Shown: positions 9,043 through 21,354, counted from the first letter of the stretch. The stretch: 33,411 nucleotides of DNA from Gammaproteobacteria bacterium (GCA_024222475.1 JAAEPA010000209.1:1-33411), one strand, 5' to 3'. The notes: a model not told the origin generated them from the letters alone. Translations and numbers: made by a program.

Positions 9043-11139
9043 ATGTCAATCGACATGGCGCAATTTCATCAGGTCTTTTTCGAGGAAAGTTTCGAAGGTC
9101 TGGAGGTTATGGAGACCGGTCTGCTTAATCTCGATCTCGGTGCCGCTGATACTGAAGAGATCAACACTATTTTCCGTGCAGCACACTCTATAAAGGGTGG
9201 TAGTGGAACCTTTGGTTTTACCGAAATCGCGGATTTTACCCATGTCATGGAGACCCTGCTGGATGAGATGCGAGATGGTCGTCGAGAGGTCACTAAGGAA
9301 TCTGTCGATCTGTTATTGGAGTCCGTAGATTGTCTAACGGAAATGCTCTCGGCAACCAAGGCGGGTGACGAGATTGACTCTGACAGGGTAAGGGATACAC
9401 ATCAGCAGCTGGAACATATGCTGCACGAAGGTAGTGCTGCGGTAGATAAGACACTGCAGAGTTCAGAGGATAATGAAAACTCTTCAAGGCCATCCGGCTG
9501 GCGTATTAAATTCAGGCCCCATTCGCATTTATTTCAGACCGGTAATGATCCCTACCGCCTACTGCGGGAACTCAGTGAAATCGGGATATTGGAAACCAAG
9601 GTGGATGTTTCGCATCTACCACCTTTTTCAGAATTTGATCCTGAAGAATGCTATTTGGCTTGGGAGCTCATCTTAACAGGTGAGCTAGGGCGTGAGGATC
9701 TAACCGAAATTTTTGAATGGGTGGAAGATGACTGTGATCTTAAGATTATTCCTTTGGAATCGGACGGTGCAGAGTCTTTAGATCAGGCCGAGCCCTCTAA
9801 GGGAGATGATCAAAGCGTACCACCATCGACATCTGGGGGTGTGGAAAAGACAGTTTCAGTAACGCAGTCTCCTGCGACTAAGGCTCAGAAAACCAAATCG
9901 CGCAAGCAAAAAGGTTCCAAGGAAACCGGTTCCATACGGGTCAATATCGACAAGATCGACAGTTTAATCAATATGGTAGGGGAATTGGTTATCACTCAGT
10001 CTATGCTCAGTCAGCTCAGTGCTAGTCTAGGTGTGGATGACGATGAACAGATGCGCGATGGATTGGAGCAGTTAGATAGAAATACAAGGGAAATACAAGA
10101 AAGTGTAATGAAAATAAGAATGCTGCCTATCAGCTTTTCTTTTAACCGTTTTCCACGTCTGGTTCATGATTTGAGTAGTAAGTTAGGTAAAAAAGTAGAA
10201 CTTAAATTGTCCGGTGAGCAAACCGAGTTGGACAAAACGGTACTGGAAAAGATTGGGGATCCCCTTGTGCATCTGGTGCGTAATTCTCTTGACCATGGTA
10301 TTGAATCTCCGGACTCTCGCAAGGCTGTCGGCAAGTCTGAAACCGGCACGGTGCATCTAAATGCATATCATCAAGGCGGTAATGTAGTGATCGAAATTTC
10401 TGATGATGGCGCCGGCTTGAATAGAGAAAAAATACTGAGCAAAGCGCAAGAGCGTGGGATAGTTTCGCCTGATGAGCAGCTATCCGAAGAAAAAATTTAC
10501 GATCTTTTGTTTCAACCTGGATTTTCAACCGCTGAACAGGTGAGCGATGTTTCGGGGCGTGGGGTCGGTATGGATGTGGTAAAGCGCAACATCAAGGATC
10601 TTGGTGGTACGGTGGAGGTAACCTCCCTGGAGGGCAAAGGCTCGACCTTTACCATCCGTCTGCCTTTGACCCTGGCCATACTGGACGGGCAGCTGGTCCG
10701 CGTTGCGGATGAGACCTATATTATTCCATTGGTCTCCATCATTGAGTCATTGCAAATCAAACCAGAAAACGTCAGCTCAGTAACAGGAAAGGTCGAGCTG
10801 TATAAACTACGCGATGAATATCTGCCCATCATCCGCCTCTATGAGACATTCAAAATCGAGGCCCAAAACACCGATTTGAATGATGGGTTGTTGGTGGTCG
10901 TGGATGGTGATGGTCTGCGGGCCGGGATTTTTGTCGACGATCTCCTAGGTCAGCAACAAGTTGTGATTAAAAGCCTGGAAAGCAATTATCAGAAGGTCAA
11001 AGGTGTATCGGGTGCGACTATACTTGGTGATGGGACCGTGGCCTTGATACTGGATGTATCTGGTGTTGTCGAGATTTCAAGTAGTGCTCCAAGGAGTGAT
11101 TCAAATGCTGCGGATCCTCATGTCAAAGCGGTCGCGTAG
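9043..11139 (+). CDS. cheA: Chemotaxis histidine kinase CheA
   Basis: Hpt AAHSIKGGSGTFGF; VNIDKIDSLINMVGELVITQSML; LVHLVRNSLDHGIESPDSR; GRGVGMDVVKRNI; C-terminal CheW-like domain. Confidence 0.96.
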   Translation: MSIDMAQFHQVFFEESFEGLEVMETGLLNLDLGAADTEEINTIFRAAHSIKGGSGTFGFTEIADFTHVMETLLDEMRDGRREVTKESVDLLLESVDCLTEMLSATKAGDEIDSDRVRDTHQQLEHMLHEGSAAVDKTLQSSEDNENSSRPSGWRIKFRPHSHLFQTGNDPYRLLRELSEIGILETKVDVSHLPPFSEFDPEECYLAWELILTGELGREDLTEIFEWVEDDCDLKIIPLESDGAESLDQAEPSKGDDQSVPPSTSGGVEKTVSVTQSPATKAQKTKSRKQKGSKETGSIRVNIDKIDSLINMVGELVITQSMLSQLSASLGVDDDEQMRDGLEQLDRNTREIQESVMKIRMLPISFSFNRFPRLVHDLSSKLGKKVELKLSGEQTELDKTVLEKIGDPLVHLVRNSLDHGIESPDSRKAVGKSETGTVHLNAYHQGGNVVIEISDDGAGLNREKILSKAQERGIVSPDEQLSEEKIYDLLFQPGFSTAEQVSDVSGRGVGMDVVKRNIKDLGGTVEVTSLEGKGSTFTIRLPLTLAILDGQLVRVADETYIIPLVSIIESLQIKPENVSSVTGKVELYKLRDEYLPIIRLYETFKIEAQNTDLNDGLLVVVDGDGLRAGIFVDDLLGQQQVVIKSLESNYQKVKGVSGATILGDGTVALILDVSGVVEISSSAPRSDSNAADPHVKAVA

Positions 11140-11216
11140 TTGTATACAGGTATGAAAAATGGAAAAGCAAGGAAGTTTCTGCAAGGGATTCTCAAGGACA
11201 AGGATAGGAGACAGGC

Positions 11217-11735
11217 ATGAACGCTGAAGCGAAGATGGAAACGCAGAGTCAATCCGCGGAGACAGAGGCAGATACCAGTCAATATCTCACCTTCATGCTG
11301 GCTGGTGAGGAATATGGGGTGGATATCCTGAGGGTACAAGAGATCAAGTGTTGGGACTCCGTGACGAGTATTCCCAATACGCCTGATTTTGTCAAAGGGG
11401 TGATCAATCTGCGGGGCACTATCGTGCCGATCGTCGATTTGAGGGAGCGTTTTGATCTCGATTCCAAGGAGTATGGTCCTACTACGGTAGTGATTGTTCT
11501 GAAAGTCATCACCGAAGAAGAAGATCGGATCATGGGAATAGTAGTAGATGCCGTATCAGATGTTTATAACGTTACTGATGAGTCGATTAGACCAACCCCC
11601 GAGATCGGTGGGGTGATCGATACCGGCTTTGTCAGGGGGCTCGCAAGCGTGGATAAGAAGATGGTGATTTTTCTCGAGATCGACCAGCTGATAAATAATG
11701 GTGTCATGGATAATGTACTAGAGGCGGCCCATTGA
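11217..11735 (+). CDS. cheW: Chemotaxis coupling protein CheW
   Basis: YLTFMLAGEEYGVDILRVQEIKCWDSVTSIPNTPDFVKGVINLRGTIVPIVDLRERF. Confidence 0.94.
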   Translation: MNAEAKMETQSQSAETEADTSQYLTFMLAGEEYGVDILRVQEIKCWDSVTSIPNTPDFVKGVINLRGTIVPIVDLRERFDLDSKEYGPTTVVIVLKVITEEEDRIMGIVVDAVSDVYNVTDESIRPTPEIGGVIDTGFVRGLASVDKKMVIFLEIDQLINNGVMDNVLEAAH

Positions 11736-11782
11736 GCGGCCGATTTCTATAACTTTCCCTCAAGCCCATCGAGTAGAGTCTT

Positions 11783-14700
11783 ATGAAGATCAATATGCCT
11801 GTTACAGACATTGAGCATACTTTTGACGCCGCACAGCCCCTTGTCTCCAAGACCGATCTCAAAGGCATCATTACTTTCGTCAACCGACCCTTCATTGAGA
11901 TCAGCGGCTACAGCGAGAAAGAATTGGTCGGAAAAAATCACAATATCATTCGTCATCCCGATATGCCGCCGGCGGCCTTCCAGGATCTTTGGGAGCACAT
12001 GAAGGCGGGTAAACCATGGACGGGGATAGTAAAAAACCGTTGTAAAAACGGTGATTATTATTGGGTCGAAGCTAATGTGACGCCGGTTCGTAAAGACGGC
12101 CGGGTAATCGAATATCTGTCGGTGCGCAGTAAGCCCAGTCGTATGCAGATCGATGAGGCGGAACAACTCTATAGGAAGATCAATGCGGGTACCGCGTCAC
12201 TCGGTGGAAATGGCCTGCTGACACGACTCAATGTGTTTCGCAAGATGAAACTTTGGCAGAAGCTGGCGAGTGCCGCAGCTGCGTTGCTGTTACCGATCGT
12301 AGCGCTCATGTATCTGCTGGTTGCGGAAAAAAATATCGCGATCGACTTTGGCCTGAAGGAGATCCATGGCGTTGAGTACCATATGTCGGTACGTAAATTG
12401 GCTCAGCATGTCGCGCAACATCGGGGCATGAGCAACGCGTTACTGAACGGAGATGAGAGTTTTAGGGCGAAACTGCAAAACAAACAGGCCGTAATTGCCG
12501 ATGACATAAAGGCCATCGATGCGATGGATGCGCGCTATGGTGAGATGATGAGCGCCACTGACAAGTGGCAGGCGATCAAGGCCAAGTGGGGGCCCCTGCA
12601 GAGCGATGTCTTCAACAAAAAACCGCAAGACAGTTTCGCTCTGCACACCGAGCTCATACAGGACGTCCTTGCATTGATTTCTCATGTTGGAGACACCTCG
12701 AATCTTATCCTGGACCCCGATTTGGACAGTTACTACCTCATGGATGTGATCGTTATCAAGCTGCCTGCTCTGTTGGAAGATTTGGGGGTACTGCGGGGTA
12801 AAGGTGCCGGCGTAGCAGCACGTAAAGACATAATGCAAGACGAAAAAAACCAGTTGATAAAGCTGTTGGTCCAATCCCGCCCCGCTGTACAAGGGGCCAA
12901 ACGAAGTATGGAAGTGGCTTTTAAGAACAATACATCGCTTCAACCGCTACTTAATACCTATATCAGCGATTTCTATTCTGCAGCCAATGGTTTCCTGGAT
13001 CAGGCCGAGCAACAATTAGTATCTGCTGAGGTTATCGATGTCTCGGCGACGGAGTATTTTGCCGAGGGTACTCGGGTCATCGATGCGGGTTTTGCACTCT
13101 ATGATGCGGTATCGCCAGCACTCGTAACGCTATTAGAGAACCGCGTCAGTGGTTTCACTACCAACAAATATATTGCCGTCAGTAATGTGCTCGTGGTCGT
13201 GATCTTCGCCTTGATCTTGGGCGTTTTGATCATTCGTTCCATCATGGCCGCCTTGAGACGGGCCCTTGATGTATTCGGGCGAATCGCGGAAGGGAATTAT
13301 CGAAACAAGATCGTGGCCGACAGTGAGGATGAGACCGGTGAGGTGCTGCGCGGATTACAGTCTATGCAGATCAAGCTGGGATTTGATATGGATGAGGCCC
13401 GCCGTCAGGCCGCCGAGATGGGGCGGATCAAGACCGCGCTGGACAATGTCTCTGCCAATGTCATGGTGGCCGATCAGGACTACAACATCATCTATATGAA
13501 CAGAACCCTGCATAAGATGTTTCGTGGCGCCCAGGACGATCTGCGTAGGGATCTACCAGACTTCGATGTGGAAACATTGATCGGGACCAATATTGATCGG
13601 TTCCATAGGGATCCGGCCCATCAGCGTCGGCTCCTCGATAGCCTCAAGGATACCTATCAGTCTGAATTCCCCGTGGGCGGCCGGACACTGCGTGTCATAG
13701 CCAATCCAGTTCTAGATGCCGAGGGCAGACGTCTGGGTACGGCCGTGGAATGGGCCGATCGCACCCAGGAACTGTCCGTCGAGGAGGAGATTCAGTCCAT
13801 CGTGGTTTCTGCCCAAAATGGTGATCTCAGCCGACGGGTCAATCAGGAAGGCAAGGATGGCTTCTTTGAAAAACTAGCCGTTGGTATTAACGAACTGGTG
13901 AGTGTGGCCGAAAGGGTCGTTGATGACACCGTCAGAATATTAGGGGCAATGGCCAAAGGGGATCTGACCGAAACCATTGATACGGATTATCAGGGGGCCT
14001 TCGGGCAGCTTAAGCAGGATGCCAATGCTACCGTGGCCAATCTTACCGAAGTAATGAGCAAGATCAAATCCAGTGCTGATGAGGTGAGCAGCGGGGCCAG
14101 CGAGATTGCTCAGGGCAATACCGATCTGAGTCAGCGCACCGAAGAACAGGCCGCCAATCTGGAGCAGACCGCTTCCAGCATGGAACAGATGACTGCCACG
14201 ACCAGACAAAATGCCGACAATGCCCGCCAGGCCAACCAGCTGGCCAGTGGGGCCCGCGAACAGGCCGAGAAGGGCGGCGAGGTGGTCAATCATGCGGTCT
14301 CGGCGATGGGTGAGATCAATACCTCGAGCAAAAAGATCGCCGACATCATCGGGGTGATCGACGAGATCGCTTTTCAGACCAACCTGCTGGCGCTCAATGC
14401 AGCGGTGGAGGCGGCGCGCGCCGGCGAGCAGGGCCGGGGGTTTGCGGTGGTGGCCAGCGAAGTGCGCAATCTAGCTCAGCGTAGTGCGATGGCGGCCAAG
14501 GAGATCAAGGTGTTGATCGAAGACAGTGTAGGCAAGGTCGATGAGGGCTCACGTCTAGTGGATGAGTCGGGAAACACCTTGGAACAGATCGTCACCTCGG
14601 TGAAGAAGGTCAGCGATATCGTGGCGGAGATTGCCGCGGCCAGTGCCGAGCAGTCCACGGGGATCGATCAGGTTAACAAGGCGATCACCCAGATGGATGA

Positions 14701-15007
14701 AGTAACGCAACAAAATGCAGCCCTAGTCGAACAGGCCGCCGCGGCCAGTGAGTCGATGGGCGATCAGGCCAGGAGTCTGAGCGAGCTGATGGCCTTTTTT
14801 ACTGTGGATCAGGATGGTCATGTGCAGGCCAATGGGGTTAGCTCCAATGCTCCAAAACCCACCACCACGGAACACCGTTCTGCTAACCGACCCTGGACAG
14901 GGCATTCTTCGCCCAAATCACCATCGGTACCCAAAATTTCCACAAATAGCAAGCCCAAGAGTCAGGCGACCGGCGGTGGCAGTGACAGCGAATGGGAAGA
15001 GTTTTAA
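11783..15007 (+). CDS. Methyl-accepting chemotaxis protein, Aer-like N-terminal PAS, periplasmic helical region, HAMP, internal PAS, MCP signal domain, C-terminal WEEF tail
   Basis: N-term [42 protein letters not shown]; two TM segments; [39 protein letters not shown]; ends SEWEEF. Confidence 0.93.
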   Translation: MKINMPVTDIEHTFDAAQPLVSKTDLKGIITFVNRPFIEISGYSEKELVGKNHNIIRHPDMPPAAFQDLWEHMKAGKPWTGIVKNRCKNGDYYWVEANVTPVRKDGRVIEYLSVRSKPSRMQIDEAEQLYRKINAGTASLGGNGLLTRLNVFRKMKLWQKLASAAAALLLPIVALMYLLVAEKNIAIDFGLKEIHGVEYHMSVRKLAQHVAQHRGMSNALLNGDESFRAKLQNKQAVIADDIKAIDAMDARYGEMMSATDKWQAIKAKWGPLQSDVFNKKPQDSFALHTELIQDVLALISHVGDTSNLILDPDLDSYYLMDVIVIKLPALLEDLGVLRGKGAGVAARKDIMQDEKNQLIKLLVQSRPAVQGAKRSMEVAFKNNTSLQPLLNTYISDFYSAANGFLDQAEQQLVSAEVIDVSATEYFAEGTRVIDAGFALYDAVSPALVTLLENRVSGFTTNKYIAVSNVLVVVIFALILGVLIIRSIMAALRRALDVFGRIAEGNYRNKIVADSEDETGEVLRGLQSMQIKLGFDMDEARRQAAEMGRIKTALDNVSANVMVADQDYNIIYMNRTLHKMFRGAQDDLRRDLPDFDVETLIGTNIDRFHRDPAHQRRLLDSLKDTYQSEFPVGGRTLRVIANPVLDAEGRRLGTAVEWADRTQELSVEEEIQSIVVSAQNGDLSRRVNQEGKDGFFEKLAVGINELVSVAERVVDDTVRILGAMAKGDLTETIDTDYQGAFGQLKQDANATVANLTEVMSKIKSSADEVSSGASEIAQGNTDLSQRTEEQAANLEQTASSMEQMTATTRQNADNARQANQLASGAREQAEKGGEVVNHAVSAMGEINTSSKKIADIIGVIDEIAFQTNLLALNAAVEAARAGEQGRGFAVVASEVRNLAQRSAMAAKEIKVLIEDSVGKVDEGSRLVDESGNTLEQIVTSVKKVSDIVAEIAAASAEQSTGIDQVNKAITQMDEVTQQNAALVEQAAAASESMGDQARSLSELMAFFTVDQDGHVQANGVSSNAPKPTTTEHRSANRPWTGHSSPKSPSVPKISTNSKPKSQATGGGSDSEWEEF

Positions 15008-15035
15008 GGCGTCTAGCGATTATGCCAGTAAGTAT

Positions 15036-15197
15036 TAGGAATGCGAACGAAATAACTTCCCTAACTGGCGCCGAATGATCGTTCGTATTCAAGGCGCGAC
15101 AACAGGCGCATAGCCGAGCTATGTCACTGTTAGCGCAACGCCGAATACGGACGATAAGGCAAGTCAGATGGGGAAGTGTGTAGGTAGCATTCCTTAG
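15036..15197 (+). repeat. ~160-bp imperfect palindromic intergenic repeat
   Basis: Left arm taggaatgcgaac...acttccctaactgg...cgttcgtattcaaggcgcgacaacag mirrors right arm ctgttagcgcaacgccgaatacggacgataagg...ggggaagtgtgtaggtagcattcctta. Confidence 0.85.
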
Positions 15198-15228
15198 CTA
15201 GGGATTGATACGTTCTCGAACTAAAACT

Positions 15229-18066
15229 ATGAAGAAAATTCGCAATAGTGTCTTTTTAAAGTTTGCATTACCATTAGCGTTGATGTTTGTGATCGTGATG
15301 GGGGTTATGGTGTTTTTTATCCCCTATATGCTAAAACAGAACACGATCAAAGATGCTACCGCAGTGGCACAGGAAACGGTCAGTCAATTTAAGATCTTAC
15401 GTAAATATTACGTAGAGAACGTCATCAAAAAGGTGGTTGGTAAGACCGAGGTCAAGGCCTCGATCAACCACCAAGAACAGCCGGCAACGATTCCTTTACC
15501 GGCTACGTTAATCCATGATATGAGTGCCTTATTGGCCGATTCAGGTACTTCTATCAAACTCTATAGCGCTTTCCCCTTTCCCAATAGAAATGACCGGAAG
15601 CTTGATGGGTTCGCCAAAGAGGCCTGGGATTACTTACAAACCAACCCCGATAGTGTGTTCCAAAAAACTGAGGGACGAGACGGAAAGAATATCGTTCGTG
15701 TGGCGATTTCGGACAGGATGGTCAGCAATACCTGTGTGAACTGCCATAATTCTCATCCGCAGACCCCAAAGGCCGACTGGAAATTGGGCGACGTGCGCGG
15801 TGTCCTGGAGGTTGATGCCGTGATTGATGCTCAGCTTGCCAACGGAGTTCGTACCAGCAATCACATCGTCTCATTGTTTTTGATCGCGGCGTTGGTCATT
15901 TTAGCGATCATTTATTTCATTTTCAGATTTTACGTTATAAGGCCCTTGACGGGCGCGGTGGCCGTTGCCAGGAAGATCACGCAAGGAGATTTAACTACGC
16001 AATTTGAATCGTCCGCGGATGATGAAACCGGCCAACTATTGCAGGCATTGAACACCATGCAAAGGAGCTTGCGTCAGTCGATTGAGGATGACCGGCACAA
16101 GGCGATGGAGATGGGGCGGATTAAGACGGCGCTGGACAATGCCTCTGCCAATGTGATGGTGGCTGATGCCGATTATCATATCATCTATCTGAATGAATCG
16201 GTCCGGCGGATGTTTCATGATGCGCAAAACGACATCAACGTCGTACTGCCGGATTTCGATGCGGCCTCACTTTTAGGTACCAATATCGATGTCTTCCATA
16301 AGAATCCCGTCCATATCCGTGAGCTGCTGGATAGACTCACCGGCACTCATCGAACGCAGCTCAAGGTAGGGCCCAGGACCTTCCGTTTCGGGGCGACTGC
16401 GGTGACCGATGAACAGGGTAGGCGTATCGGTACGGTGGTGGAGTGGGCCGATCACACCCAGGAACTGGCCGTAGAGGACGAGATCCAGCGCATCGTCGGA
16501 TATGCCCAGGCGGGGGATATCAGTCAACGCATCGCCCTGCAAGACAAGTCAGGATTTTTAAAGGCCCTCGGCGAGGGTATCAATGAATTGCTGGAGGTCA
16601 GCGAGCAAGTCATCGGGGACACCTTGCAGATGTTAACGGCCATGGCCCAAGGCGATTTGACCCAGACCATTGCCAATGACTATCAAGGCACCTTTGGACA
16701 GCTCAAGGAGGATGCCAATCTAACGGTCAGTAAGCTCACCGAGATTATTTCCGGCATCAAAACGGCCTCCAACTCAGTGCAGACAGGGGCCAATGAGATC
16801 GCTCAGGGCAACACCGATCTGAGTCAGCGCACCGAAGAACAGGCTGCCAATCTGCAACAGACCGCCTCCAGCATGGAGCAAATGACCGCCACGGTGAGAC
16901 AAAACGCCGACAACGCCCGCCAGGCCAACCAGCTGGCCGGCGGAGCCCGCGAGCAGGCCGAGAAGGGCGGTGAGGTGGTCGATCATGCGGTTTCGGCCAT
17001 GACCGAGATCAACACCTCGAGCCGAAAGATTGCCGACATCATCGGGGTGATCGACGAGATCGCCTTTCAGACCAATCTGCTGGCGCTCAATGCGGCGGTA
17101 GAGGCGGCGCGCGCCGGCGAACAGGGCCGGGGGTTTGCGGTGGTGGCTAGCGAGGTGCGCAATCTGGCCCAGCGCAGCGCCTCGGCGGCCAAGGAGATCA
17201 AGACCCTGATCGAAGACAGCGTGGGCAAGGTCGATGAGGGCTCGCGGCTGGTGGATGAATCAGGCCGGACTCTGGGAGAGATCGTTACCTCGGTGAAGAA
17301 GGTCAGTGACATCGTGGCCGAGATTGCCGCGGCCAGTGCCGAGCAATCCACGGGGATCGATCAGACCAACAAGGCGATCACCCAGATGGATCAGATGACC
17401 CAACAGAACGCCGCCCTGGTGGAACAGGCCGCGGCGGCCAGCGAGGCGCTGACGGAGCAGGCTCAGAACATGCACGAGCTGACGGCCTTTTTTACTGTGG
17501 ACGATCAGCTCGTACAGCGCATCAAACAGTCCGGTGGCCAAGCGAGAACCAACATAGACTTCGGCGCGGCACGCTCAAAACAGCTGCTTTGGAAGTCTAA
17601 GATACGTCGGTTTTTGGATGGCAAGGAAGGTTTGGCACAAGACCAGGCCGTGTCTCACCATCAGTGCGATCTAGGAAAATGGATTTATGCCCAGGGCAAG
17701 AAAAAATATGGTGGAATACCGCAGATGCAGCAGCTCGAATCGGTTCATAAGTCACTGCACGAGGTTATCAAAATCATCATAGATCTGAAGCACTCCGGAC
17801 AGGGAGATCAGGCGGAGCAGGAATATGCCAAGATCTCGTCGATCTCCCGGCAAGTCGTTGAATTACTCAATGCCCTCGAGAAATCCATCAAGAATGAAGG
17901 CTCATCTGCTGTAAGTGTTCAGAGCCGAGCTGACAAACCTAACTTAGGAATGGAGCGGCGCTCGAAAAAACGACCCTGGTCTGGAGAGCAGGCAAACTTA
18001 CAAACACCTCCTTTAAGTAAGAAATCCACAGGTACCACGGATGATGGTGAGTGGGAAGAGTTCTAA
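15229..18066 (+). CDS. Methyl-accepting chemotaxis protein with DUF3365-like CxxCH periplasmic domain, HAMP, PAS, MCP domain, C-terminal CZB-like domain and WEEF tail
   Basis: Start trimmed to ATG 15229. [32 protein letters not shown] hairpin; [20 protein letters not shown] and VHKSLHEVI (CZB pattern); ends GEWEEF. Confidence 0.92.
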   Translation: MKKIRNSVFLKFALPLALMFVIVMGVMVFFIPYMLKQNTIKDATAVAQETVSQFKILRKYYVENVIKKVVGKTEVKASINHQEQPATIPLPATLIHDMSALLADSGTSIKLYSAFPFPNRNDRKLDGFAKEAWDYLQTNPDSVFQKTEGRDGKNIVRVAISDRMVSNTCVNCHNSHPQTPKADWKLGDVRGVLEVDAVIDAQLANGVRTSNHIVSLFLIAALVILAIIYFIFRFYVIRPLTGAVAVARKITQGDLTTQFESSADDETGQLLQALNTMQRSLRQSIEDDRHKAMEMGRIKTALDNASANVMVADADYHIIYLNESVRRMFHDAQNDINVVLPDFDAASLLGTNIDVFHKNPVHIRELLDRLTGTHRTQLKVGPRTFRFGATAVTDEQGRRIGTVVEWADHTQELAVEDEIQRIVGYAQAGDISQRIALQDKSGFLKALGEGINELLEVSEQVIGDTLQMLTAMAQGDLTQTIANDYQGTFGQLKEDANLTVSKLTEIISGIKTASNSVQTGANEIAQGNTDLSQRTEEQAANLQQTASSMEQMTATVRQNADNARQANQLAGGAREQAEKGGEVVDHAVSAMTEINTSSRKIADIIGVIDEIAFQTNLLALNAAVEAARAGEQGRGFAVVASEVRNLAQRSASAAKEIKTLIEDSVGKVDEGSRLVDESGRTLGEIVTSVKKVSDIVAEIAAASAEQSTGIDQTNKAITQMDQMTQQNAALVEQAAAASEALTEQAQNMHELTAFFTVDDQLVQRIKQSGGQARTNIDFGAARSKQLLWKSKIRRFLDGKEGLAQDQAVSHHQCDLGKWIYAQGKKKYGGIPQMQQLESVHKSLHEVIKIIIDLKHSGQGDQAEQEYAKISSISRQVVELLNALEKSIKNEGSSAVSVQSRADKPNLGMERRSKKRPWSGEQANLQTPPLSKKSTGTTDDGEWEEF

Positions 18067-18171
18067 GCGGAATAACCAATGAATAATCACTGCAACTTTC
18101 CCACTGTGGTGTGACTAATGACTTCGAATAGAAGTCGGCCGCCTTCAGTCGGTGGAGACTGCAAGGTTCCG

Positions 18172-18234
18172 GATCGCCCGTATTCTGGGTTGTGACAACA
18201 GTTACATGGTTGGGTTATGCAACTGTTGTCGCGC
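18172..18234 (+). repeat. Partial, diverged copy of the ~160-bp palindromic repeat (centre only)
   Basis: gatcgcccgtattctgggttgtgacaacag...aactgttgtcgcgc parallels gatcgttcgtattcaaggcgcgacaacag...cactgttagcgc at 15036-15197. Confidence 0.45.
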
Positions 18235-18309
18235 ATTAAATCCGCAGCATGTTTCGACTCAAATCACAAACGAATCAAGGTTAAGCCTAGAGTAAGGGAG
18301 AATTGGGTG

Positions 18310-20547
18310 ATGGTAAATCTATTTAGACGTATATCGGTACGTAATAAATTGTGGTCGCTCATCGCGATATTTCTGCTCGGTACAGTGGTTGTATCTGGTG
18401 ATGCCTTAGTGACACTCAAAAAGGATCTGCTCAAGGATCGCAAGGCAAAGGTACAAAATCTCGTTGAGGTCGCCCATGGTGTGATGGCCCACTATGCCGA
18501 TCTTTCTGCTGAAAAACTATTGAAGGAGGACGAGGCCAAGCAGGCCGCGATAAAGCAGATCCAGTCACTTCGTTATGGAGATAACGACTATTTCTGGATC
18601 AATGACATGGGGCCGACCATGGTGATGCATCCAATCAAGCCCGCCTTGAACGGTAAGGACCTGTCAAAGGTACAAGACCCCACAGGAAAACGACTGTTCG
18701 TGGAATTCGTCGATACAGTCAAACAGCAGAAAGGCGGCTTTGTCCCCTATCTCTGGCCAAAGCCAGGTCTCGAGGAACCGGTTCGTAAAATCTCCTATGT
18801 GAAAGGATTTGAGCCATGGGGTTGGGTCGTGGGCTCAGGGATCTATATAGACGATGTGGATACTATGTTCATGCAGTCCGTGAGGGAATTGGCCATTATT
18901 CTTGTCGGTTTTGTCACTCTAACGATTGTCATTACATTTTTTATTATTCAGAGCATAATAAAGCCACTTAAAACCGCAGAAAAATCTGCAAATGCAATCG
19001 CGTCGGGAGACTTCAGCAGTACCTTCGAAGAATTGAAATCAAAGGATGAATTGGGGAAATTGATGAAGTCGTTGAAGACCATGCAGAGCAATCTACGCCG
19101 TTCCATTGAGCAAGACAGACGCAAGGCGAGAGAGATGGGTCGGGTCAAGACAGCGCTGGACAATGTCTCAGCCAATGTCATGGTTGCCAATGCCGAATAC
19201 GACATTGTCTATGTCAACCCCTCAGTACAGAAGATGTTTCGTGAGGCACAGGACGATATACGAGAGGTCTTGCCCAGATTCGAGTCAGACAAGTTGTTGG
19301 GGATAAATATCGATACATTTCATAGCGACCCTGGGCGCATACGCATCATGCTGGATAGACTCAGCGATACCCACAATTCGGAGATCAAAATAGGGCCACG
19401 CAGTTTCAGGTTTGCAGCCAATCCGGTGTTGGACGCGCAGGGTAAGCGTATCGGTACCGTGGTGGAATGGATCGACTACACCCAGGAGCTGGCAGTGCAG
19501 CGAGAGGTGCAAGACATCGTTGAATATGCACAGGCCGGTGACCTAAGCCGTCGTATCGTCATGGCGGGCAAGAGCGGTTTTCTGGCTGCCTTGGCAGAGG
19601 GGATCAATGCCCTAGTGGATGTGTCCGAGCGGGTGATTAGCGATACCCAACGGGTACTGGGTGCAATGGCCAGAGGTGATCTTTCTGAAACTATTGATGC
19701 GGATTATCTGGGGGTCTTCGACCAGCTTAAGCAGGACGCCAATGCCACTGTGGCCAATCTTACGGAAGTGACTAGTAAGATTAAATCCGGAGCAGGTGAG
19801 GTTGGTAGTGGAGCCAAAGAAATTGCCCAGGGCAATACCGATCTGAGTCAACGTACCGAGCAACAAGCGGCCAATCTAGAGCAGACCGCCTCCAGCATGG
19901 AGCAGATGACCGCGACGACTAGACAGAATGCCGACAATGCCCGCCAGGCCAATCAACTGGCCTCGGGGGCACGTGAACAGGCCGAGACGGGTGGCAAGGT
20001 GGTCAATCATACGGTCTCGGCGATGATCGAGATCAACACCTCCAGCCGGAAGATTGCCGACATCATTGGGGTGATCGACGAGATTGCCTTTCAGACTAAT
20101 CTGCTGGCGCTCAATGCTGCGGTAGAGGCGGCGCGCGCCGGCGAGCAGGGCAAGGGTTTTGCGGTAGTGGCCAGCGAGGTGCGCAATCTGGCTCAGCGCA
20201 GCGCCACGGCAGCCAAGGAGATCAAGACCCTGATCGAAGACAGTGTAGGTAAGGTCGATGAGGGCTCGCGTTTAGTAGACGAGTCGGGTCGAACCCTGGA
20301 GCAAATCGTTAGCTCAGTGAAGAAGGTCAGTGACATCGTGGCCGAGATTGCCGCGGCCAGTGCCGAGCAGTCCACGGGGATCGATCAGGTCAACAAGGCG
20401 ATCACCCAGATGGATCAAATGACCCAGCAGAACGCCGCCCTGGTGGAACAGGCCGCGGCGGCTAGTGAAGCACTGACGGAACAGGCCACTGGCCTGAATG
20501 AATTAGTGTCTTTTTTTAGTATTGGGCAGAACGAGAGTGTAGCTTAG
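18310..20547 (+). CDS. Methyl-accepting chemotaxis protein with single-Cache (sCache_2-like) sensor domain, HAMP, PAS, MCP domain
   Basis: Start trimmed to ATG 18310 ([17 protein letters not shown]). [31 protein letters not shown]...[22 protein letters not shown] hairpin; no WEEF tail. Confidence 0.93.
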   Translation: MVNLFRRISVRNKLWSLIAIFLLGTVVVSGDALVTLKKDLLKDRKAKVQNLVEVAHGVMAHYADLSAEKLLKEDEAKQAAIKQIQSLRYGDNDYFWINDMGPTMVMHPIKPALNGKDLSKVQDPTGKRLFVEFVDTVKQQKGGFVPYLWPKPGLEEPVRKISYVKGFEPWGWVVGSGIYIDDVDTMFMQSVRELAIILVGFVTLTIVITFFIIQSIIKPLKTAEKSANAIASGDFSSTFEELKSKDELGKLMKSLKTMQSNLRRSIEQDRRKAREMGRVKTALDNVSANVMVANAEYDIVYVNPSVQKMFREAQDDIREVLPRFESDKLLGINIDTFHSDPGRIRIMLDRLSDTHNSEIKIGPRSFRFAANPVLDAQGKRIGTVVEWIDYTQELAVQREVQDIVEYAQAGDLSRRIVMAGKSGFLAALAEGINALVDVSERVISDTQRVLGAMARGDLSETIDADYLGVFDQLKQDANATVANLTEVTSKIKSGAGEVGSGAKEIAQGNTDLSQRTEQQAANLEQTASSMEQMTATTRQNADNARQANQLASGAREQAETGGKVVNHTVSAMIEINTSSRKIADIIGVIDEIAFQTNLLALNAAVEAARAGEQGKGFAVVASEVRNLAQRSATAAKEIKTLIEDSVGKVDEGSRLVDESGRTLEQIVSSVKKVSDIVAEIAAASAEQSTGIDQVNKAITQMDQMTQQNAALVEQAAAASEALTEQATGLNELVSFFSIGQNESVA

Positions 20548-20595
20548 GGGGTTGTCGGACTTAGGCGACTAAAATGACATTGCACGGGAAATTCA

Positions 20596-21354
20596 ATGAT
20601 GCGTATCCTAGCGATACTTAATCAAAAGGGAGGGGTTGGCAAGACCACTACCACGGCTAATCTTGCTCATGCGCTGGTTTTGGCAGGGAAGAGGGTCACC
20701 ACGATCGATCTCGATCCGCAGGGGCATTTGAGTGCCACCTTTGGCATTTTTGATGAACGGGGGCTGGGCATTGATGAGGTACTGCTTGGTGATGTTTGCA
20801 TTGCTGATGTTGTTCAGCAGGTGCGCGAGGGTCTCTATCTGATCCCGGCCGGCCATCGTTTGGGGAAAATGGAAATGCTCACTCAAGGAGGGGCTTCCCG
20901 CGGTACTCGATTGCGCACAGCCTTAACGGGGCAATTTGAGGATCAGGATTTTATTTTGATGGATTGCCCGCCGGCTTCAGGGATTTTGGTGATGAACGCC
21001 TTGGCGGTGGCTGATGAGGTCATTGTCCCGGTGGCCGGGGATTACCTTGGGCTGAGGGGCTTGGGTTACCTGATGAAAACACTGAAAAGCATAGAGCAAG
21101 GTTTACAAAAAAAGCTGGAAAAATGGATCGTGGTCACGCGGTTTCATGCCCGGCGTCGCTTGCCGAGAGAGGTGGTTGGAAAATTGCTCGATTACTTCCC
21201 TGGTCAAGTACTTTCTACACCTATTCGTGAAACTACAGCCTTGGCGGAGAGTCCCGGCTTTGGTATGACTATTTTCGAATATAACGATGGAAGTAATGGA
21301 GCGCTCGATTATCGTTCGCTTGCCATGGACTATCTCAATGGGAGAACTATGTAA
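20596..21354 (+). CDS. ParA/MinD-family ATPase (chemosensory-array partitioning type by context)
   Basis: ILAILNQKGGVGKTTTTANLAHAL deviant Walker A; DLDPQGHLS; ILMDCPPASG; embedded between MCPs and cheR. Confidence 0.9.
   Translation: MMRILAILNQKGGVGKTTTTANLAHALVLAGKRVTTIDLDPQGHLSATFGIFDERGLGIDEVLLGDVCIADVVQQVREGLYLIPAGHRLGKMEMLTQGGASRGTRLRTALTGQFEDQDFILMDCPPASGILVMNALAVADEVIVPVAGDYLGLRGLGYLMKTLKSIEQGLQKKLEKWIVVTRFHARRRLPREVVGKLLDYFPGQVLSTPIRETTALAESPGFGMTIFEYNDGSNGALDYRSLAMDYLNGRTM

Noticed and set aside
13940-17541. Long minus-strand ORFs inside the receptors (e.g. 13940-14293, 17067-17351, 17260-17541)
   Set aside because: Antisense shadows of the conserved MCP coding sequence; the same spurious peptide recurs in each receptor ([13 protein letters not shown]...), as expected from homologous sense codons.
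18217-18309. Upstream extension of the third receptor ORF
   Set aside because: Overlaps the repeat-like intergenic sequence; ATG 18310 gives a normal receptor N-terminus with first TM segment.
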